NCBI RefSeq assembly: GCF_002583555.1 | Contig: NZ_BEGX01000155.1 | Coordinates: forward strand, 62,377-126,376 | Source of the DNA: Pseudonocardia sp. N23 | Lineage (GTDB): Bacteria > Actinomycetota > Actinomycetes > Mycobacteriales > Pseudonocardiaceae | Reading direction: 5' to 3' | Length of the DNA: 64,000 nucleotides | In this document: piece after piece, positions 18,449-32,405 of the stretch | Position numbering within the stretch: the first letter of the stretch is position 1 | Layout of the letters: the number at the start of each line of letters is the position of its first letter | Program-made: the position numbers and the translations under genes | The notes under the pieces: model-generated | What the model saw: only the letters and a program-made list of their open reading frames with translations | The model's database searches: none | Told to the model about the DNA's origin: nothing

Positions 18449-19521
18449 GTGACCGGCTCGCTGTCGGTGCGGACGACGACCAGGTCCGCGCGCGGCGGCA
18501 GCAGGGTCATCGGGGGCAGGGGCGTCGGGGGCGTCCGCTCCGGCTCGGGTTCGCGGTCCGGCACCCGGCCCGGCGCGACCGCGCCGTCGAAGCGTGCGAC
18601 GTGGGTGTCCTCGGCCGCCGACCCGGCCGCCACGACGTCGTCGGAACCCGACGAGCTCCGGGTCAGGCCTGCGCGCAGCACCGCACCGGAAGCCGTGCCG
18701 GGTTCGACGAACGCGAGGAGCCGGAACACCGCGAACGGGCACGACAGAGCCACCAGCAGCACGCCCGCCGCGGCCAGCAGGCCACCGGGACCCGACGGCT
18801 CGCCGAGCATCGTCACCCCGACGACCAGCACCAGCGCGAGCGCGGGCTTCAACAGCACGGCCGCAGCCGTCCAACGCAGCGCGCGCCAGAACCAGCTCGC
18901 CGTCGTCCGGGTCATGAGCCCGGCCGCGGTGAGCGGCAGCGTCGCCACCAGGACGAGGACGACGACCTGCCGGAACACCGCCTGCAGCAGGAACCCGATC
19001 GCCGCCGGGACGATCGCGAACGCCGACACGATGCCCAGTACGACCGAGCGGGCCGTCGCGTCGACCTCGCCGCCCAGGTCGGGGGTCTCGGTCAGGACCC
19101 GCCCGAGCGGAGAACCGTCGAGCAGCCCGCGGAACCCGTCGACGCCGAGCCCCTCCCGCAGGAGCAGCCGCGCCAGGCCGTCGGCGCCGCCGACCGCGAC
19201 CGTCACGACACCGACGCTGAGCGCGCACGCGACACCGAAGGCCAGGGGTCCCGTCGCGATGCGCCAGAACCCGGCGCCGCCACGCAGGACCGTCACCCCG
19301 AGCTGCCACAGGAACAGGCCGAGCGCGACGACGCACGCGACATGCGTCAGGGTGCTCCCCAGCGCCGCGAACGGGGTGGCGCCGGGACCGAACGCGAGCA
19401 GCCCGTCGACGAGGTCGAACGCGGTGCGCAGCAGGTACAGCGCGGCCGCCCACAGCGCCTTCATGATCGAGGCGAGAATCGTGTCGAAAGCCTTCGCGAT
19501 CGCGACGTCGATGCCGGGCAT
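18445..19521 (-). CDS. Polytopic VirB6/TrbL-like membrane protein
   Basis: A 358-residue protein with about seven hydrophobic helices (near 20-38, 57-77, 92-112, 157-178, 183-203, 218-238 and 245-272) and a charged Pro-rich cytoplasmic tail. The topology, size and place beside VirB4-like and SCO6880 genes identify it as the likely inner-membrane channel component (VirB6/TrbL type). Sequence similarity by eye is weak, as is usual for VirB6. The ATG at 19521 shares one base with the previous stop (TGATG). Confidence 0.68.
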   Translation of the reverse strand: MPGIDVAIAKAFDTILASIMKALWAAALYLLRTAFDLVDGLLAFGPGATPFAALGSTLTHVACVVALGLFLWQLGVTVLRGGAGFWRIATGPLAFGVACALSVGVVTVAVGGADGLARLLLREGLGVDGFRGLLDGSPLGRVLTETPDLGGEVDATARSVVLGIVSAFAIVPAAIGFLLQAVFRQVVVLVLVATLPLTAAGLMTRTTASWFWRALRWTAAAVLLKPALALVLVVGVTMLGEPSGPGGLLAAAGVLLVALSCPFAVFRLLAFVEPGTASGAVLRAGLTRSSSGSDDVVAAGSAAEDTHVARFDGAVAPGRVPDREPEPERTPPTPLPPMTLLPPRADLVVVRTDSEPVT

Positions 19522-20296
19522 CAGGACGTCCGGAGCGGCAGGTAGCCGGCGTCGAGGGCCTCGTCGCTGCCCGGCCAGGCCACGGTGGCAGCAGCGGCCT
19601 GGGCGCCCGGGCTGATCCGCCACTGGTCGCCGACGCGGCGCATCGCCTGGCAGTCAGCGCCGCCCGAGCTGATCGGGACGCCGTTCGCGACGACGTCGAC
19701 CTGACCGAGCACACAGACGACGGCGTAGCGCCCGCCGTCCGCGGTGCCCTTCACCAGCCCGGCCAACGGCGTGAACGTCATCGACAGATCGGCGACTGTG
19801 CCGGTGCGCGGCAGCCCCGCCGCGGCCCGGATCCGGGTGAGGCCGCGGTGCATGACCGTCGACTCGACCTGCGGCGCCCCCGGCTCGGCGACGGCGCCGT
19901 AGGCCAGCTCGTACGCCTGCGGGTCCGCGCCCAGCAGTCCGGCCCGGGTGAACTCGGTGAGCCGGGCGAGCGCGCCCCCGGGCGAGCCGTCCGACGGTGC
20001 AGGCACGGTGATCCATCCGTCGGGGGCGCGGGTGCTCAGCGTGTGGGGCTGGGCCGCGGCGTCGGGAAGCCGCGGCATCGGGCGGGTGGCGAGCGCCGTC
20101 TCGGCGGCCGCGTCCCATGACTGATCGACGCCCGGCGCGGGAGCCGGGCCCGGTCCGGGGGCGCCCAGGCCGAGCAGCAGGGACACGAGTCCGAGGAGAA
20201 GCAGCGACGCCAGCACCCACAGGGTGGCGACGAGCAGTCCGCCGCGTCGCCGGACCCGCGGTGCGGGTGGCGCATCGGGAGCCGGCGCTGTGGTGT

Positions 20297-20300
<4 letters not shown>
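19521..20300 (-). CDS. Bitopic protein with NTF2-like domain, VirB8/TcpC-like (tentative)
   Basis: A 259-residue protein with one N-terminal membrane helix (about 22-46), a Pro-rich linker and an extracytoplasmic domain of about 170 residues. This ends in segments typical of NTF2-like folds (GGRYAVVCVLGQVDVV and GDQWRISPG). Gram-positive conjugation systems have one or two such VirB8-like subunits around the channel, so that is the best structural guess. The GTG at 20300 overlaps the upstream stop by four bases. Confidence 0.5.
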
Positions 20301-25581
<5,281 letters not shown>

Positions 25582-25585
<4 letters not shown>

Positions 25586-26592
25586 CGCCGCAGCCCCAGG
25601 TCGATCCGGAGCTCACCGGTGGGGAGCCGGACGACGGGCGGCGCAACGCGTGTCCACGTGGCCTCCGCCGGGGCCCAGTCGGTGGAGCAGGCCGGTGGGC
25701 AGCACGAGGCGTCGGTCGCGTGGGCGTCGGTGAGCGCGGGCGGCACCTCGGAGCGCGGTCCGATCCGCTCGAACGCCCGGACCCGCGCCGTGACCTCGAC
25801 GATCAGGCCGCCGCACGGCGTGCGCAGCGTGCGGCCGGGCAACACCGTCTCGACGCGCTGCCTGCCGCAGCCGGACCAGCCGAGCGTCGCGCCGGACGGA
25901 TCGCGCAGGAACCGGCGCAGCACCTCGGCACGGCGCGCCGGGTCGTCCTCGTCCCAGGACAGGAACTCGGCGACGAACCGGCCGGCGAAGGCCGCCGCCT
26001 CGAGCTCGGCGACGGCGCCGTGGACGTCGGTGCCCGGACGGACCGCCGAGAGGACGGGACGTGGCCGATCGGACCCGGCGCGGTCGGGCCGGCCGCTCTG
26101 CCCCCCACCGGCCGGGCACAGCTGCGCCAGGCGCTGCGCCGACCGCGCCGCCCGCCGGGTGGCCTCGATGCGCATCGTCGAGGGTGCAGGCGGGGGTGCG
26201 ACGGGTGCAGCGCCGGGCACCCAGAGATCGGAGCCGCCGGGCACCGCGAACCGCGAACCGCCGTGCAGCGGGACGATCCCGCCGCCGGCCCCGGCATCCC
26301 GTGCCTCCGGGACGACCGTGGTGACCGGCGGCGCGGCTGCGCGCGCGGGAGCCGGCAGTGAGGGAACGGGAGGTGCCGGGCGCGGGGTCGGCGCCGGCAC
26401 GGGTGGCAACGGCGGCGGAGCAGGCACGTCACGGATGAAGGCGGGCGGGGCCTGAGCGAGCGGGCCGTGGCCGGGCGGCGGCGCGGCGGCCGGGGGGAGT
26501 GCGGGGGGCGCGCTGACTCCTGGCGCCACGTGCCACGCCGGGGTGACGGCCGTGCGCGAGGTGCCGTTCGATGATCGGCCCCGACCCATCAT
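25582..26592 (-). CDS. Pro-rich protein with possible TcpC/VirB8-like domain; first gene of the operon
   Basis: A 336-residue protein with no clear signal peptide or membrane helix. The first 100 residues are Pro/Ala-rich. Residues about 195-290 contain AAFAGRFVAEFLSWDEDDPARR followed by a short strand-rich part, a pattern I associate with TcpC-type NTF2-like domains of Gram-positive conjugation. The match is weak and the absence of a membrane anchor is odd. Two adjacent ATGs start it (26592 and 26589), with AAGGGA upstream. The divergent regulator gene starts 249 bases away. Confidence 0.5.
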
Positions 26593-26654
26593 GTCGTCCG
26601 TCCCTTCGTCGCACGCCGGGAGTCTCCCGATCGCGGTGGCGACTCTACAGAATC

Positions 26655-26683
26655 GCTATAGGAGTTCCAGTGAAACAGTGAAA
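26655..26683 (-). promoter_or_regulatory. Candidate promoter of the twelve-gene operon
   Basis: On the minus strand TTTCAC (26683-26678), a 17-base spacer and TATAGC (26660-26655) match a housekeeping sigma promoter at four of six bases each. The -35 lies in one of two direct GTGAAA repeats (26670-26675 and 26678-26683), which could be a regulator site. The untranslated leader would be about 55 bases. This is an AT-rich island in otherwise very GC-rich DNA. Confidence 0.4.
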
Positions 26684-26840
26684 GTGGCAGCAGATCGTTC
26701 ACAGGCGTACCGTGACGGCAGTTCGAGGTCGGTGGTCGCCACATGCGTGTCGATGGACGAGGTCGAGGTGACGCGCGGTAGCGTCCGCGACGTCTGTCGT
26801 GTCGGGCGTCCGCTCCGGCGTTCGAGGAGAGGAGCCGGTG

Positions 26841-27353
26841 GTGTCGCTGACCTTCGCGGACCGGTTGAACATGCTGTTCACCGCGTTCCTGCAGCCCCCC
26901 AACGAGGTCGGGGAGCGGGAGGAGTGGACGAACACACAGGTCGTCCGCGCGATGGAGAAGCTCCACGGCAGGCCCGTCTGCACCCCGGGGCATCTGCGGT
27001 CACTGCGCAACGGCAACCGCAGCAAACCGTCGGCCGAGATCGCGAGCGGCCTCGCCCGGACGTTCGAGTATCTCTCGCGGGCGGAGTCCGAGCCCGGCAA
27101 GGCGTCGGCGCTGGTCGCCTACCTGATCCTCGACGCGGAGGGCGACGAGGACGACCTCGCCGCGGTCCAGGCGGTCCACGCCCAGCTCGAGGCGGCCGTC
27201 GCCGCGCGTGACAGCAGGCCGCAGGTCGTCGGGATCATGGCGCGCCTCGGTGATCTGCAGGACGCGGAGTCGCTCGACGCGGTCGCGCAGCTCGTCGACC
27301 AGTTGGGGCAGAAGGAGAAGGCCCGCCGCGGTGTGCTGCGGCGGCGCCGGTGA
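26841..27353 (+). CDS. EspR-like helix-turn-helix regulator
   Basis: A 170-residue DNA-binding protein. Its N-terminus (SLTFADRLNMLFTAF, then NTQVVRAMEKL, and the recognition region CTPGHLRSLRNGNRSKPS) closely follows EspR of M. tuberculosis (FAARLNRLF and YLSQLRSGNRTNPS as I recall). The C-terminal half is helical and may dimerise. EspR is a nucleoid-associated activator of ESX-1 genes. The GTG at 26841 is chosen over the GTG one codon earlier because GGAG at 26831-26834 then lies six bases away. It is divergent from the secretion operon and overlaps the next gene by four bases, so it is a strong candidate regulator of both. Confidence 0.78.
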   Translation: MSLTFADRLNMLFTAFLQPPNEVGEREEWTNTQVVRAMEKLHGRPVCTPGHLRSLRNGNRSKPSAEIASGLARTFEYLSRAESEPGKASALVAYLILDAEGDEDDLAAVQAVHAQLEAAVAARDSRPQVVGIMARLGDLQDAESLDAVAQLVDQLGQKEKARRGVLRRRR

Positions 27354-28531
27354 CCGGAGCGGTCGACATCGCGGTCCGCGTCGTCGCGGTCGCGCTGTGG
27401 GGCGTGCTCGTCGTCGCTGCGTTCCGGGGACGCACGTCCGCCCGCACCCTGGTGACGACGGGCGCGCTCGCCGTCGCGCTCACGGTGCGGACGGGTGTGA
27501 TCGGCGATGCCGTCGATCTCGTCACCGGCCGCGTCGCCGTGGCCACGCTGCTGTCCGACCTGGCGCTGCTCGCGGCCCTCGCCTCGGTGGTCGACGACCG
27601 TCTCCGGCGGCGCCGGCTCCCACGCCGGGCGTGGGCGACCTCGGTCGCGGCATCCGTGGCAGCGGCGGCGATGTGCGTGGCCTGGGCCGTCGGTGCGGCA
27701 CCCGGGCCGGCGACGGTCGCGCTCGACGGTCTGTCCGCGGCTCTGCTGTCCCGGCCGGGCACCGCGGTGGCGGTGCTGGTGTTCGCCGCCGCGGTCGTCG
27801 GCACGTCGGCGGTGTTCGTCGCGGACGTCCGGACCGAGGTCGGTGAGCTCGCACCGGGCCGACGCCGCCGCGATCTCGTGGCGACGCTGCTGCTCGCCGG
27901 TGGCGTCGCGGGATGGGCGGCCGTCGTGGCCGGATCGGCCGTCGTCGCGTTGATCGGTGAGCCCTGGCCACCCGCGGCGACCGTGGGCGACGCCGTGCTC
28001 GCACTCCTGGTCGCTGCCGGACTCGCCGCGGTGGTCACGGGCGTCGTACGCCGCGACACCGAACGGCCCGAGCGGCTCCGCGACGACGTGCTCGCCCTGC
28101 ACCGCTGGCTGCTCGACCGGACCAGGGCCCCGGTGTCCGACGGGGTCGTCGACGACCTGTTCGTCGCCGTCGTCGAGATCCGGGACCGGATCTGGACGCT
28201 CCAGCGGTGGGTCCGGCCCGAGGAGGCCGACGCCGCCGTCCGGCTCGGCCGGGAGCTCGGACTCGGCTCGGCGGCGGCTCGGGCGTTCGCCCTCGCGGTG
28301 TGCCTGGAGATCGGGGTCGCGGGAGTCGCGGCGGCCGACGAGGAGGAACTCGACGTCGCCGACCTCAGCGCCCTGGGTGGGGCCGCCTCCGAGGCGGAGG
28401 AGGCTGCGTGGCTCGCCCAGGTCCAGCGCGCACGTGTCGAACACGGCACGGCGGCCGCGGCGCGCGACCTCCTCACCGAGTTGTCCACAGGGGACTCGAC
28501 GTTCGGTTCCGCGCGGAGCCCGCGCGTGTGA
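27350..28531 (+). CDS. MAB_1171c/DUF6545-like polytopic membrane protein
   Basis: A 393-residue protein with about seven hydrophobic helices in the first 235 residues and a helical cytoplasmic C-terminal domain (RPERLRDDVLALHRWLLDRT... with an IRDRIWTLQRWV segment) that resembles DUF6545. Family members are called putative transporters, but no substrate is known. They commonly sit between an EspR/XRE-type regulator and an ImmA/IrrE peptidase, as here. The GTG at 27350 overlaps the regulator stop by four bases, so a sensor or transducer role for the regulator is plausible. Confidence 0.65.
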   Translation: MTGAVDIAVRVVAVALWGVLVVAAFRGRTSARTLVTTGALAVALTVRTGVIGDAVDLVTGRVAVATLLSDLALLAALASVVDDRLRRRRLPRRAWATSVAASVAAAAMCVAWAVGAAPGPATVALDGLSAALLSRPGTAVAVLVFAAAVVGTSAVFVADVRTEVGELAPGRRRRDLVATLLLAGGVAGWAAVVAGSAVVALIGEPWPPAATVGDAVLALLVAAGLAAVVTGVVRRDTERPERLRDDVLALHRWLLDRTRAPVSDGVVDDLFVAVVEIRDRIWTLQRWVRPEEADAAVRLGRELGLGSAAARAFALAVCLEIGVAGVAAADEEELDVADLSALGGAASEAEEAAWLAQVQRARVEHGTAAAARDLLTELSTGDSTFGSARSPRV

Positions 28532-28564
28532 TCATGGTCCGGTCGGTGACCTGCGGAGGTGACG

Positions 28565-29113
28565 ATGACCGGCCCCGACGTGCTGCGCCTCGGCGCGGAG
28601 TCCGACGCCGACCTGCTCGCGTCGTGCAGACGCCGGCTGCGGGCCGTGCTGCCCGACCTCCCGTCGAGTCTCGACGACCTCCGCCGCCTGATGGAGACGG
28701 TCCGCGGGCGCCGTATCGAGCTGACCATGACCGATCCGGGCCGGCTGCGGCTGCCGTCGGGGCTGTGGGGGCAGGTCCGGTCGGCGGCCGGCGTCCACGA
28801 CCTGGTCTGGGTGGACCGGCGGACCAGCCCGTTCGCGAGGACCGTCGTCGCCTGCCACGAGTTCGGGCACATGATCTGCGGGCACGAGCCCGACCCGGTG
28901 CCCGGGCCGCCGCCACGGCCCGTCGCCGCCCTCGCCGCGGACCTCGAGCTCGACCCGGCCCAGGTCGCGGCAATCGTCGGACGATGCGGCGAGTCCTGCG
29001 CCCCGGGCTCGCCGGAGTGGCGCCGTGAACGTGAGGCGGAGCTGACCGGCCGAATGCTCGCCCAGCACATCCTCGGGGTGCCCCCGCGGACGCGCTCCAG
29101 CCGGCGGGGCTGA
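28565..29113 (+). CDS. ImmA/IrrE-like metallo-endopeptidase
   Basis: A 182-residue protein with the zinc-protease motif HEFGH (His98, Glu99, His102) set in RTVVACHEFGHMICGH and preceded by a strand-rich segment, as in ImmA/IrrE proteins. ImmA cleaves the repressor of a conjugative element to induce its transfer genes; IrrE-type proteases act in stress responses. Here it could cleave the EspR-like regulator. The ATG at 28565 has GGAGG six bases upstream; a GTG six bases earlier overlaps that site and is rejected. It lies 33 bases after the DUF6545-like gene. Confidence 0.72.
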   Translation: MTGPDVLRLGAESDADLLASCRRRLRAVLPDLPSSLDDLRRLMETVRGRRIELTMTDPGRLRLPSGLWGQVRSAAGVHDLVWVDRRTSPFARTVVACHEFGHMICGHEPDPVPGPPPRPVAALAADLELDPAQVAAIVGRCGESCAPGSPEWRREREAELTGRMLAQHILGVPPRTRSSRRG

Positions 29114-29182
29114 GCCGGGCAGCGCCGCCGCGTCGAAGCGGCCGGACGTCTGCACGCCGGAGTCTCGGGAGTCCGCGCCCAT

Positions 29183-29345
29183 GTCGGTCCGACTGTCGGT
29201 CCGACTGTCGGGCCGGTGACTTCGGCCGGTGACTTCGGCCGGTGACTTCGGCCGGTGACTTCGGGCCGGTGAGCTTGGACTGGTGAACTCGGGCCGGCGA
29301 GCTCGGGCCGGCGACCTGGGACCGGCGAGCTCGGACTGGTGCCTC
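29183..29345. repeat. Non-coding tandem array of 12-14-bp units
   Basis: Two copies of gtcggtccgact (29183-29206) run into four perfect copies of ggccggtgacttc (29211-29262), then about six degenerate units of the form GGGCCGGYGANYTC up to about 29345. The array fills a third of the 474-base stretch between the convergent ImmA-like and Zn-ribbon genes (29114-29587). The rest of that stretch shows no credible gene. Confidence 0.85.
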
Positions 29346-29587
29346 GGACCCGCGAACGTGCGCGTCGAGATGCTGTCGAGGAGGTCGGTGGCCTGGGCAG
29401 GGTGTGGCTCGGGGACACGGTCGACCGGACCGGGAGCGTGGACTCGACCGAACCGGTACGGCGACACGGCGCGGTCGGCCGCACGGGATCGGAGACGCCC
29501 GTCGACGGTGACGTCGCGCTCCGGGCAGGTCGCGGGCCCCGGAACAGCAATTGTCGCCCGGCGTCGGTCGGCGCCGGGACTCTCGGC

Positions 29588-31354
29588 TCAGCCGCCCGAC
29601 GCGCCCCGGATGAACTGGTGCATCCGTCCGCCCGGGGTGTTCATCGCGGCGTCGTAGGCCTGCTGCGGCGTCATGCCCGAGCCGCCCGACCCGTCCCCGG
29701 ATCCACCCGAACCACCTGATCCGCCGTCGTCGGAGCTGCCACCACCCGTGCTGCCACCACCCGAGCCGCTGGGCCCGGAACCGCCGCTGCCGGAGCTGCC
29801 GGAGCTGTCCGTGTCGGCCGAGTCATCGCGGGAACCGCCGCTCGACGACGAGTCTGTCGGGTCCGGTGTCGATCCGCCCCCGGCGCTGTCGTCGGAGGCG
29901 CGTCGCGCTGAGCCTGCGTCGGTCTCGGTGACCTCGGCAGGCGGCCGGACAGCGGCCGCGGCGCGCACGCCGCGGGTGGGCTCACGCACGGCGTCGCCGC
30001 CGTCGGCCAGCACGGTCGTGTCCCGCCGATCGGGTGCGGTCGCGACGGGTGGCGGGGCCTGTGGCTGCAGGGGCGGCACGGCCGGGCGGTCGCGCAGGTC
30101 GAGGACGCGGCGGGTCAGCGGCTCGGTCTGGTCGGTCGGGTCGGGCACCGGGCTGCTCTCGGCGACCGCGACACCGTCCTGCAGACGGGTCACGTCGCTG
30201 TGCCGGGCCGCGCGCTCCTCGACCAGCAGCCCGCGGCGGGACGTGAGGGAGTCGCGGACGAACTGCTGGTCGGGGTTGAGGGCTCCGCGGGGCAGACTCC
30301 CCAGGGTCGCGTCGATCTCCGACAGCTGCCGGTCGACCCCCTCCAGCACGGCTCGTGCGTGGGCGAGCTGCTCCGCGGTCGCAAGCTGCCCCTGCAGCGC
30401 CGCGCGCTGCTGCTCGAGCAGGGTCTTCCGCGCCAGCAACGCCGCGACCTCGGTGGGGACCCGGCCGTCGTAGTGCGGAGCGATCTCGCTGTCCCACAAC
30501 GCCTTTGTCGCCGCGATCGACCCGAGCTGGGTGTCGATGGAGGTCAGCGCGATGCGCGCCTGGGACTGCCAGTCGGCCCGGGCGACGATCCGCGGCACGT
30601 GGTCGGGGTCGAACCAGTCGGGCAGGTCCTTCACGACGAACGTCCCACCCGCTGCGAGGATGCCCGCCGCGCCGACGATGCCGGCCAGGCGCCGGGTCCG
30701 ACGGGTCCGCGCAGCGCGGGACGCCTTCCAACGCTGGAAGGCGTCGTGGTCCTCGGGGGACACGTCGATGTGGCGCCGGCGCCGCGGCTCGCGGGTCGAG
30801 GGGAGCCCGGTGAGCGCGTCGACGACCAACGCGGTTCCGATGTGGACCGGCGCATCGTCGGCCGCGGCGCGCTGGGCCGCCTCCGCGTGCGAGCCGGATG
30901 AGCTGAGCGGGCCGGAACCCGGCCTCGGCTGCAGCGCAGCGGCGTCGGTGAGCAACGCGGCGGCGGTGACGGAGGCGGCCGGACCCGTGTCCGGTGCGGA
31001 CCGTTCGGACTCCGCACCGGACGTGACCGCGCCGACAGCCGCCGGCTCGGCCCGCTCCGCGTCTCGGGAAGGCCGCGCGCCGACGACCGGGGCGGACACG
31101 ACCACGTGCGCAGCGATCGGCTCGACGACGACCGGCTCGGCCAGGATCGGCTCGGCGAGGATCGGCTCGGCGAGGATCGGCTCGGCGAGGATCGGCTCGG
31201 CCGGGGTCGGCTCGACGGGGGCCGGGGCGACGTGCCGTCGGGCCCGGTGCGCCGCGTGGTGCTCGGGGCCGCAGTACCGGCGCGGCGGGCGGCCTTCGGG
31301 CACGCACGGAACGATCGTCGTGCACCCGGGCAACGCGCACTGCGGCCGATTCAC
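29588..31354 (-). CDS. Zn-ribbon-like / transmembrane / coiled-coil protein of unknown function
   Basis: A 588-residue mosaic. Residues 1-40 hold CALPGC and RRYCGPEHHAAHRARRH, a small Cys/His cluster that may bind zinc. Residues 52-75 are four EPILA repeats. Residues 190-220 are very basic, followed by one membrane helix (about 222-243). Residues about 260-370 are coiled coil. The rest is Thr/Pro/Gly/Ser-rich, ending in MTPQQAYDAAMNTPGGRMHQF. I do not recognise the family. The GTG at 31354 has GAGGTGGG five bases upstream; another GTG nine bases earlier is possible. Its place next to the regulator triad suggests a surface role tied to the machine. Confidence 0.6.
   Translation of the reverse strand: MNRPQCALPGCTTIVPCVPEGRPPRRYCGPEHHAAHRARRHVAPAPVEPTPAEPILAEPILAEPILAEPILAEPVVVEPIAAHVVVSAPVVGARPSRDAERAEPAAVGAVTSGAESERSAPDTGPAASVTAAALLTDAAALQPRPGSGPLSSSGSHAEAAQRAAADDAPVHIGTALVVDALTGLPSTREPRRRRHIDVSPEDHDAFQRWKASRAARTRRTRRLAGIVGAAGILAAGGTFVVKDLPDWFDPDHVPRIVARADWQSQARIALTSIDTQLGSIAATKALWDSEIAPHYDGRVPTEVAALLARKTLLEQQRAALQGQLATAEQLAHARAVLEGVDRQLSEIDATLGSLPRGALNPDQQFVRDSLTSRRGLLVEERAARHSDVTRLQDGVAVAESSPVPDPTDQTEPLTRRVLDLRDRPAVPPLQPQAPPPVATAPDRRDTTVLADGGDAVREPTRGVRAAAAVRPPAEVTETDAGSARRASDDSAGGGSTPDPTDSSSSGGSRDDSADTDSSGSSGSGGSGPSGSGGGSTGGGSSDDGGSGGSGGSGDGSGGSGMTPQQAYDAAMNTPGGRMHQFIRGASGG
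31145..31204 (-). repeat. Four 15-bp repeats coding for EPILA
   Basis: Four copies of gatcggctcggcgag (the last ends ccgg) encode the EPILA pentapeptide repeat of the Zn-ribbon/coiled-coil protein. A further degenerate copy lies just before them. Confidence 0.85.
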
Positions 31355-31483
31355 GGTCCCCACCTCGCCATCTCGACGTCACGACACATCGCCGGGAGCC
31401 TCGTCCTGGCACCTGAGTGATCATCTTCGCGAGGAAGGTCGACCGGCAGCAATCACGACCTTTCGTGTGCGAATGCAAACGTC

Positions 31484-31500
31484 GCGTCCGAACAGGACGC
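31484..31500. other. Short hairpin-forming inverted repeat
   Basis: GCGTCC-GAACA-GGACGC is a perfect 6-bp-arm hairpin in the 268-base gap between the Zn-ribbon gene and the frameshifted gene to its right. Outer cgtcgc/gcgacg bases could extend it. The rest of the gap shows nothing else clear. Confidence 0.35.
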
Positions 31501-31622
31501 TCTGCGACGAAGGGCACGGACGATGGGGGCGCGGCCACCCGTTCGGACCGGCTCGGGGTGGAGGTCGCGGACGCGCCGCGATCGCGCGCGCGGAGACCGC
31601 CGCGGATCGGGTGATCTTGGCG

Positions 31623-32062
31623 TCAGTCGGGGAACAGCCGCAGCCAGAGGCGGCGCAGGACGCCGCGCAGCTCGTCGTCGGGTAGATGGGTGAGGCGGCG
31701 GGTCAGGGGCTTGAGGTCGTTGACCATCCAGAACCCTGCCTGCTCGTCGACGGTCGGCTCGTCGCCGAAGAGAGCGTGCAGGAAACGGGCGGAGAGCGCG
31801 TCGAGGCTCTCGGCGACGTGGGGCCGCCGCGCGGGCCCGGGTCGGCGAAGTCGACGGGGGCGATGGTGCGGTGTGCGCGGACGACCTCGTCGACGAGGAG
31901 CTCGGCCGGATGCCGGGGGTGCAGCGGATCTGCCTCGACGTCGTCGACGTCCGGGATCTCGCCGATCTGCACGTCCGCGCCGCGACCGATCCTCGGGCAG
32001 CGGGGGAGTGGTTCGTCGCGGTCGGGGAGTTCCTGTGGATGGCCGAGGGTCAGCTCGCACAA
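31623..32062 (-). pseudogene. Frameshifted small gene of unknown family
   Basis: Two minus-strand frames join into one plausible protein. Upstream the reading is LLVDEVVRAHRTIAPVDFADPG. From about 31845, in another frame, it is ARRPHVAESLDALSARFLHAL and onward to RRLWLRLFPD at the stop (31623). The switch is in a GACCCGGGCCC run, a likely one-base indel. I recognise no family. The TTG at 32062 is a guessed start. The 3' part (31623-31817) could also be a 64-residue protein starting with GTG. A plus-strand 67-codon frame (31871-32074) competes, and its base composition does not exclude it. Confidence 0.35.
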
Positions 32063-32135
32063 GGAATCGCGTAGCTCCGCCGCCGGGCGCCCGAGCTTCG
32101 TCGGTCGGGCAGCCGGCGGTCCGCGGCGTGGAGAC

Positions 32136-32405
32136 CTACTCCGCGGCGGGCGCACCCGGCAGGGCGCCGAGGACGGTGCCGACAACGGCGTTGGGGTCGA
32201 CGGGCAGCGGCACGGGCAGTGCCGGCAGCGCGGGCAGGTTGCTCGTCACGAGGCCGACGACGGCGCCCGGGTCGGCCGGGAGGGCGCCGGTGGCGACGTC
32301 GAGCGGGCCCGCCGCGGGGGCCTCGTCGGCGAACGCGAGGCCGGGGGTGAGGACGGCGAGGGGCAGGGCGGTGCCGACCAGGGCGTAACGCGCGATCTTG
32401 CGCAT
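32136..32405 (-). CDS. Small secreted Ala/Pro/Val-rich protein
   Basis: An 89-residue exported protein. A signal peptide (MRKIARYALVGTALPLAVL) has a probable AFA cleavage site after residue 26, leaving a 63-residue mature chain rich in Ala, Pro, Leu and Val with repeated LPADPGAVVG / LPVDPNAVVG motifs and no cysteine. AGGAGG lies seven bases before the ATG at 32405, the clearest ribosome site in this region, so it is probably well translated. Function is unknown. It is flanked by damaged genes. Confidence 0.65.
   Translation of the reverse strand: MRKIARYALVGTALPLAVLTPGLAFADEAPAAGPLDVATGALPADPGAVVGLVTSNLPALPALPVPLPVDPNAVVGTVLGALPGAPAAE

Noticed and set aside
29211-29262. Tandem 13-bp repeats as a CRISPR array
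   Set aside because: Units are contiguous with no spacers, far shorter than CRISPR repeats, and no cas genes are near.
31871-32074. A plus-strand 67-codon gene (MCADDLVDEELGRMPG...)
   Set aside because: Codon use is acceptable, but there is no ribosome site or promoter, and the opposite strand gives a longer two-frame reading with a convincing end. Kept only as an alternative.
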